64,000 bases of DNA from an uncultured Clostridia bacterium (GTDB lineage: Bacteria > Bacillota > Clostridia > Christensenellales > Aristaeellaceae). Position 1 is the first letter of the stretch. Each line of letters begins with the position of its first letter. The notes beneath the pieces were generated by a model, which worked only from the letters and a program-made list of their open reading frames with translations, was not told the DNA's origin and searched no databases. The DNA lies in contig CAMJUL010000004.1 in NCBI GenBank assembly GCA_946408995.1, positions 17,353-81,352 on the forward strand, written 5' to 3'. A program made the position numbers and the translations under genes. Positions 59,715 to 64,000 of this stretch are shown here, one piece after another.

Positions 59715-60905
59715 TCAGGGCCGGGCTTTTTCGGCCTGTTCCCGGTCATATGCCTGCCACAGGGGGGCGTAAAGCGCCACGTTGCGGTTGTGCTCCTCCA
59801 GGGTGCGGGCAAAGGCAAGGGACCCGCTGTCCGGTTCCTTGGTGCAGAAATACAGGTACTGCCCCTGCACAAAGGACGTGTCCGGGTACAGGGCGGCTTG
59901 AATGGCCGCCGGGGAGGGAGCGCAGATGGGCCCCGGGGGGAGCCCGCGGTACAGGTAGGTGTTATAGGGACTGGCGTAGCTCAGGTCCGCGTCGGTCAGG
60001 CTCAGCCGGGTGACCCCGGACACATATTTGACCGTGGCGTCGCTGCCCAGGGACATGCCCAGCTTCAGCCGGTTGTGGAAGACGGCGGATACCCGGGCGA
60101 AATCATCGTTCCGGGCCTCTTTTTCGATGATGGAGGCCAATGTCAGCACCTGGTCCATGGTCATGCCGATCTCCTCGGCCCGCTGGTGCATGGAATCGTT
60201 AAAGACGGCTTCCGTCTGGCTGAGCAGCTTGCGGATGATCTCCTCAGGGCCGGCAGAGGTGTAGACCTCATAGGTGTCGGGCATCAGATAGCCCTCCAGC
60301 TTGTACAGGCGGCTGGCGGAAGTGGGGGCGGACAGGACGTCGCTGACATAGTAGTATTCCTTGAAATCGGTGCCGCTCCGGCACAGGGCCAGGAAGGGAT
60401 CGGCGCTGTCCAGCTGCCCGGCGCCCACCAGGTAGGATGCGATGTCCCGCACCGTCCAGCCGGGGATGACCGTGATGGTGCGCACGATGGGGTTCCCGTC
60501 CCCGGTGGTCAGCCGGTCCGCAATCTCCGGCAGGGTGAGGGATCGGGTCAGCACGTAATCCCCGCTTTGGATCTTTTGACCGTAGCCCAGGAAATCCGCG
60601 TAGTATTTGAATACGGAGGAGGAGCGGATCAGCCCCGCCGCCTCCAGGTCGTTGGCCACCCGCGTCAGGCTGGCCCCGGAGCGGATCTGGAAGGTGATCT
60701 CGGTCGGGTCCGCGGTGTCCATGGCCGCGAAATACCTTCGCTCAATGCCGTTCCAGACCCCCATGGCCAGTCCGGCAGTGAGCAGCACCGCGCAAAGGGC
60801 GATCAGCACCGGCCGGAGCACCCTCCAAAGAAGGCGGCCCCAGGGAATCTTTCGGGGGAAAAGACCGTCCCCGCCGGGGGAGGAGGGATCAAGGGAAAAG
60901 CTCAT
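59715..60905 (-). CDS. mltG: Endolytic transglycosylase MltG
   Basis: 396 residues. A cytoplasmic Pro-rich tail, one membrane helix (about 31–52), a LysM-like domain and the YceG catalytic domain. The catalytic Glu is E261 in LASIIEKEA; SPYNTYLYRGLPPGPICAPS is the family signature. It cleaves nascent glycan strands and sets their length. It lies 32 bp upstream of the dehydrogenase-like gene in the same direction. Confidence 0.94.
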   Translation of the reverse strand: MSFSLDPSSPGGDGLFPRKIPWGRLLWRVLRPVLIALCAVLLTAGLAMGVWNGIERRYFAAMDTADPTEITFQIRSGASLTRVANDLEAAGLIRSSSVFKYYADFLGYGQKIQSGDYVLTRSLTLPEIADRLTTGDGNPIVRTITVIPGWTVRDIASYLVGAGQLDSADPFLALCRSGTDFKEYYYVSDVLSAPTSASRLYKLEGYLMPDTYEVYTSAGPEEIIRKLLSQTEAVFNDSMHQRAEEIGMTMDQVLTLASIIEKEARNDDFARVSAVFHNRLKLGMSLGSDATVKYVSGVTRLSLTDADLSYASPYNTYLYRGLPPGPICAPSPAAIQAALYPDTSFVQGQYLYFCTKEPDSGSLAFARTLEEHNRNVALYAPLWQAYDREQAEKARP

Positions 60906-60953
60906 GCGCGCACCTGTCCTTTAAAGTCGTTGAAAAGGGGGAAAAAGGGAGGG

Positions 60954-61298
60954 TCACAGCGTCAGGCCCATGTCCAGCCCGGAGGCCTCCCCGATGATCT
61001 GCAGGACGTCGACGGTCATTTTCTGCAGGCGCAATTGGGCCAGCAGATAGCCGCTGGTCCGGGGGTCGCCGTACAAAAGGGCGTTCATGGAAGAGAAGCG
61101 CTGCACCAGGTCTGCGTCCGGCTGCTGGCCGGCGGCGGCCGCCAGCTGGATGCGGGTCTGCATGCGGGCATATTCCTTAAGCAGGCTTTTGATGCCGGCG
61201 TCGGCGTCCACCTCCTCTTTGTATTGGGCAAAGATTTTGTATTCCTCGCTTTGGCGGATATCCTCGGCCAGCAGTCTGGCCCGTTCAACCGGATTCAT
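60954..61298 (-). CDS. YlbF/YmcA family regulator
   Basis: 114-residue helical protein of the Com_YlbF group (LAEDIRQSEEYKIFAQYKEE, then YLLAQLRLQKMTVDVLQII). In Bacillus, YlbF, YmcA and YaaT form an Fe–S complex that modulates RNase Y and Spo0A phosphorylation. The paralogue cannot be named by eye. The start at 61298 follows GAAAGGGG. First gene of the minus-strand operon with mltG. Confidence 0.85.
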   Translation of the reverse strand: MNPVERARLLAEDIRQSEEYKIFAQYKEEVDADAGIKSLLKEYARMQTRIQLAAAAGQQPDADLVQRFSSMNALLYGDPRTSGYLLAQLRLQKMTVDVLQIIGEASGLDMGLTL

Positions 61299-61354
61299 GG
61301 CAAAACCCCTTTCAGAAAAGTACGGTCCGTGGGCGCAGCGCGCGCCTTAATCCC

Positions 61355-61363
61355 ATTATAACA
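61355..61363 (-). promoter_or_regulatory. Extended -10 promoter for ylbF–mltG operon
   Basis: On the minus strand TGTTATAAT: perfect -10 at 61360–61355 with TGn extension and no good -35. It lies back-to-back with the gpx promoter. Confidence 0.55.
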
Positions 61364-61432
61364 TAAGAGCCGCCCGTTGGACCCGGAGCGGAACAATTAT
61401 TTACAGGGAAGCAAAAAAAGACGGAAAAACAG

Positions 61433-61461
61433 TTGACAGCGGAATCATATTGTGCTAAATT
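61433..61461 (+). promoter_or_regulatory. Promoter of thiol-redox operon
   Basis: Consensus TTGACA (61433–61438), 17 bp, TAAATT (61456–61461), followed by AGGAGGG before ATG 61495. The surrounding ATTAT-rich sequence could hold an OhrR-type operator, but no clear palindrome was found. Confidence 0.65.
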
Positions 61462-61494
61462 ATATTTGATAAAATAATTTCAGGAGGGATTCCG

Positions 61495-62028
61495 ATGAGC
61501 TTTTATGATTATTCCGTCAAAACGCCTTCCGGTGAGGATTTTTCCATGAGCCAGTTCCAGGGCAAGGTGGTCCTGGTGGTCAACACCGCCACCGGCTGCG
61601 GATTCACCCCCCAGTACAAGGAAATCGAGAGCATGTATGAAGCCTACCACGCCCAGGGGCTGGAGGTGCTGGACGTGCCCTGCAACCAGTTCCGCAACCA
61701 GGCCCCTGGCACCGACGCGGAGATCCATGAGTTCTGCACCCTGCATTACAACACCCAGTTCCCCCAGATGAAAAAGAGCGATGTGAACGGTCCCCAGGAG
61801 CTGCCCCTGTACACCTTCCTCAAGAGCCAGAAGGGCTTTGAGGGCTTCGGGAAGGGTCCCAAGGCCATCATGATGAATATGGTCTGCAAGGGCGTGGACA
61901 AGGCGGACCCCGCTATCCGGTGGAACTTCACCAAATTTGTGGTGGACCGCTCCGGCAGCGTGGTGGCCCGGTTTGAGCCCACCGCGGACATGGCGGACGT
62001 GGAAAAGTGCGTTAAGGCGCTGCTGTAA
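61495..62028 (+). CDS. Glutathione peroxidase-family thiol peroxidase
   Basis: 177 residues. The peroxidatic residue is C35 in NTATGCGFTPQY; Gln, Trp and Asn partners are in VPCNQFRNQ (61–69) and WNFTKFVVD. C81 in HEFCTLHY sits where bacterial and plant relatives have the resolving Cys, so the enzyme is probably thioredoxin-dependent rather than glutathione-dependent. That fits the thioredoxin reductase and thioredoxin genes that follow. No selenocysteine (TGC codon used). Confidence 0.92.
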   Translation: MSFYDYSVKTPSGEDFSMSQFQGKVVLVVNTATGCGFTPQYKEIESMYEAYHAQGLEVLDVPCNQFRNQAPGTDAEIHEFCTLHYNTQFPQMKKSDVNGPQELPLYTFLKSQKGFEGFGKGPKAIMMNMVCKGVDKADPAIRWNFTKFVVDRSGSVVARFEPTADMADVEKCVKALL

Positions 62029-62060
62029 GGGCGGCCCTGCCTTCAAGCGGGAGGATGAAA

Positions 62061-62924
62061 ATGGAACGTTATGAAATCGCGGTCATCGGCACCGGCCCCG
62101 CGGGACTCAGCGCGGCCGTGACGGCGGCCCTCAGGCACAAAAAGCTGCTCCTTCTGGGGCAGAAGGACCTGTCCGCGAAGCTCTCCCGGGCTGAGAGGAT
62201 CGACAACTACCTGGGATTGCCCGGCATTTCCGGTGCGGACCTGGCCGGGAAGATGGCGGCGCATATCGCCTCCATGGGCATCGAAATCACCGAGGACCGG
62301 ATCACCCAGGTGTACGCGATGGGGGATTATTTCGCCCTGCAGGGCCGGGAAATGTACGAGGCGGAGACGGTCATCCTGGCCGGCGGCGTGGTACAGGGGA
62401 AGCTGCTCCCCGGCGAGGAAGCGCTGCTGGGCCAGGGGGTCAGCTACTGCGCCACCTGCGACGCGGCGCTGTACCGGGGCAAGGACACCGTGGTGGTGGG
62501 CTACAGCCCCCGGGAAGAGGAGGAGGCCGCTTTCCTGGCCGAAGTGGCGGGAAAGGTGACCTACATCCCCATGTATGACGGGGAGGTGCGTCTGGACCCG
62601 AAGGTGAACGTTCTTCGGGAGCATCCCGTGGAGATCCGCGGCACGCTGAAAAAGCGCGTCCTTGTCACCAAAGAAGGAGAACACGAGGCGGACGGCGTAT
62701 TTATCCTCAGGGACGCCGTGTCCGCGGGGCAGCTGGTGCCCGGCCTGGAGACTGACGGCCCCCACGTGAAGGTGGACCTTTCCATGGCCAGCAACCTGCC
62801 TGGGCTGTTTGCCTGCGGGGACCTGGCGGGACGGCCCTACCAGTACATCAAAGCGGCGGGGCAGGGCAACATCGCGGCCCTGAGCGCCGTGGGCTACCTG
62901 GCGGACCGGAAGGCCGCCCGATAA
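62061..62924 (+). CDS. Flavin thioredoxin reductase lacking the NADPH motif (probably ferredoxin-linked)
   Basis: 287 residues with the TrxB fold: FAD loop GTGPAGLSA (10–18), active-site C130xxC133 in VSYCATCDAAL, and FACGDLAGRP plus AAGQGNIAAL at the C-terminal FAD site. The second dinucleotide loop, normally GGGDSA, reads GYSPREEEE (147–155), and the HRRxxxR phosphate-binding stretch is absent. These are features of the ferredoxin-dependent FFTR class described from clostridia. ATG 62061 is chosen because GGGAGG directly abuts ATG 62055. Confidence 0.85.
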   Translation: MERYEIAVIGTGPAGLSAAVTAALRHKKLLLLGQKDLSAKLSRAERIDNYLGLPGISGADLAGKMAAHIASMGIEITEDRITQVYAMGDYFALQGREMYEAETVILAGGVVQGKLLPGEEALLGQGVSYCATCDAALYRGKDTVVVGYSPREEEEAAFLAEVAGKVTYIPMYDGEVRLDPKVNVLREHPVEIRGTLKKRVLVTKEGEHEADGVFILRDAVSAGQLVPGLETDGPHVKVDLSMASNLPGLFACGDLAGRPYQYIKAAGQGNIAALSAVGYLADRKAAR

Positions 62925-62947
62925 CAGACCATCAGGAGGAAAAAACC

Positions 62948-63259
62948 ATGATCAAACCCATTACCAACAACGATATGACCGAAGCCAACGCCCAGAAGGT
63001 GGCCGTGGTGGATTTCAACGCCACCTGGTGCGGCCCCTGCCGCATGCTGGGCCCGGTGCTGGAAGAATTGAGCGACGAACTGGCGGGCCAGGTGGCCTTC
63101 TACGGCTGCGACGTGGACGAGAACGACGAACTGGCGGGTAAATTCGGCATCATGAGCGTGCCTACCGTGCTGCTGCTCAAGAATGGCGAAAAGGCTGCCG
63201 TTCAGGTCGGCTTCCGTCCCAAGGCGGATTACCTGAACTGGATCAAGAGCAACCTGTAA
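62948..63259 (+). CDS. trxA: Thioredoxin
   Basis: 103-residue thioredoxin with the WCGPC active site (C28, C31), cis-Pro in MSVPTVLL and the usual fold. It is the likely electron carrier from the reductase just upstream to the peroxidase. AGGAGG precedes ATG 62948, 23 bp after the reductase stop. Confidence 0.97.
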   Translation: MIKPITNNDMTEANAQKVAVVDFNATWCGPCRMLGPVLEELSDELAGQVAFYGCDVDENDELAGKFGIMSVPTVLLLKNGEKAAVQVGFRPKADYLNWIKSNL

Positions 63260-63279
63260 GCGCCCGGCGCGGAACAGGC

Positions 63280-63313
63280 GGAAGCCGTCCCGGCCGGGGC
63301 GGCTTCCCTTTTT
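63280..63313 (+). terminator. Terminator after trxA
   Basis: GGAAGCCG (63280–63287) pairs with CGGCTTCC (63300–63307), extended by inner CCC/GGG pairs, then CTTTTT. It separates trxA from the MarR-type gene. Confidence 0.85.
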
Positions 63314-63347
63314 ACGCGCAAAAAACAGACAAAGGATGGACCCTCAA

Positions 63348-63806
63348 ATGGACCCTTCGGATGAAATGCTGCGGCTGGACCGGCAGCTGTGCTTTCCGTT
63401 GTACGCGGCCGCCCGGAAAATCGTGAACCTGTATACCCCCTACTTCAAGCCCCTCGGGCTGACCTATACCCAGTACATCGTGCTGATGGCCCTGTGGGAA
63501 AAGGAGACCATGACGGTGGGGGACCTGTGCAAAAAACTGTATCTGGATTCCGGCACCCTGACGCCGCTGCTGAAAAAGATGGAGGAGAAGGGGTACCTTA
63601 AGCGCGCCAGGTCCCAGGAGGACGAGCGGGTGGTCCTGTGCAGCCTGACAGAGGCGGGCGGCGCTCTGCGGGAGAAGGTGCGTCCCATCCCGGCCTGCGT
63701 GGGGCAGTGCGTCTGCCTGAGTCCGGAGGAGGCCGCGGCATTGTACGGCATCCTCTACAAGATCCTGGAGAACGGGGAAACGCCCGCTGGCCCGGGGGAG
63801 AACTGA
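63348..63806 (+). CDS. OhrR-like MarR family redox regulator
   Basis: 152-residue winged-helix regulator. With the start at ATG 63348 the reactive cysteine is exactly C15 (DRQLCFPLYAAARKI), as in Bacillus OhrR, and the AAAGGA site is 9 bases upstream; ATG 63336 is too close to that site. DSGTLTPLLKKMEEKGYLKR is the recognition helix region (20 residues, about 62–81), with DERVV in the wing. Peroxide oxidation of C15 should release DNA. Next to the peroxidase operon it is the obvious candidate regulator. Confidence 0.9.
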   Translation: MDPSDEMLRLDRQLCFPLYAAARKIVNLYTPYFKPLGLTYTQYIVLMALWEKETMTVGDLCKKLYLDSGTLTPLLKKMEEKGYLKRARSQEDERVVLCSLTEAGGALREKVRPIPACVGQCVCLSPEEAAALYGILYKILENGETPAGPGEN

Positions 63807-63946
63807 AGGAAAGGACAGATTGGGAGAGGGCCGGGGCCTGTCGGCGGTCTCATTCTCAGGACCGGGGCGGGTTCGTCCTTTTCGCGGTGGAAAAGGGGAC
63901 CAATCCCGCTGCGTTACGATGGGGGAAAAGGGGCAAAACAAAAAAG

Positions 63947-64000
63947 AAGAGGCTGTTGCACAACCCCAGCAACAAAAAATGGAGCTATCAACCACTGAGG
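63947..64000. mobile_element. Possible insertion-sequence end at window edge
   Basis: The gap 63807–64000 has no gene. From about 63947 the sequence AGAGGCTGTTGCACAACC resembles the GAGGCTGTTGCA-type ends of IS1182-like elements and is followed by different-looking, AT-richer DNA. The element itself would lie beyond the window. Confidence 0.3.

Noticed and set aside
1..64000. tRNA, rRNA, CRISPR arrays, prophage or plasmid features
   Set aside because: No cloverleaf-like clusters, spacer-repeat arrays, phage structural genes or replication genes were recognised.

Overview
The window reads as one contiguous piece of a GC-rich, low-oxygen Firmicutes (Clostridia) chromosome. Evidence: clostridial synteny blocks (mraZ to ftsZ, Asp23/AmaP, nusB–folD–xseAB–ispA, tsaE–tsaB–rimI), strong AGGAGG-type ribosome sites with many GTG/TTG starts, sigma-A promoters, a glycyl radical enzyme with its activase, and a MurE carrying the DNPR motif of meso-diaminopimelate ligases. 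A plant-fibre-degrading gut or rumen anaerobe fits best because of the GH10 xylanase and several carbohydrate-uptake genes; a Christensenellales-like relative is a guess. No rRNA, tRNA or CRISPR array was seen.

Layout. 1–2.5 kb: 3' end of lon, ysxC, a zinc-ribbon protein and a metallophosphoesterase. 2.5–10.7 kb: a pruned division/cell-wall cluster, mraZ–ftsL-like–murE–murD–ftsQ and, from its own promoter, ftsA–ftsZ. 10.8–13.1 kb: Asp23–AmaP–DUF2273 envelope operon with long disordered tails. 13.2–21.2 kb: nusB, a TsaD-like M22 protein, folD, xseA, xseB, ispA, a DivPAP2 protein, a DUF6106-like membrane protein, a cysteine desulfurase and thiI. 21.3–24.1 kb: a lone solute-binding protein with a galactokinase. 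24.2–26 kb: tsaE, tsaB, rimI. 26–32.5 kb, mostly minus strand: nnrDE, acpS, an S58-family peptidase, trpS, pfkA and small proteins.

32.5–48.1 kb is the most distinctive part. It holds a co-directional cluster with a membrane-anchored solute-binding protein fused to two carbohydrate-binding-like modules, four ABC sugar permeases in two pairs, an NHL-propeller/TPR membrane protein, a Yip1-family protein, a DUF5696 putative glycosidase, a second solute-binding protein on its own strong promoter, and a secreted GH10 xylanase. It has no ATPase gene. The genes look like a surface machine for capturing and importing xylan-derived or related oligosaccharides.

48–58.5 kb: a BMP-type nucleoside importer (binding protein, ATPase, two permeases, plus a second diverged permease pair) interrupted by minus-strand genes for a small alarmone synthetase and the YjjI/YjjW glycyl radical pair. 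A small MITE-like repeat supplies the 3' end of the last permease gene. 58.6–61.3 kb, minus strand: a 2-hydroxyacid dehydrogenase-like probable pseudoenzyme, mltG and a YlbF-family gene. 61.4–63.8 kb: a thiol-redox block of glutathione peroxidase, an NADPH-motif-less flavin thioredoxin reductase (probably ferredoxin-linked), thioredoxin and an OhrR-like MarR sensor. The last ~50 bases may be the end of an insertion sequence.
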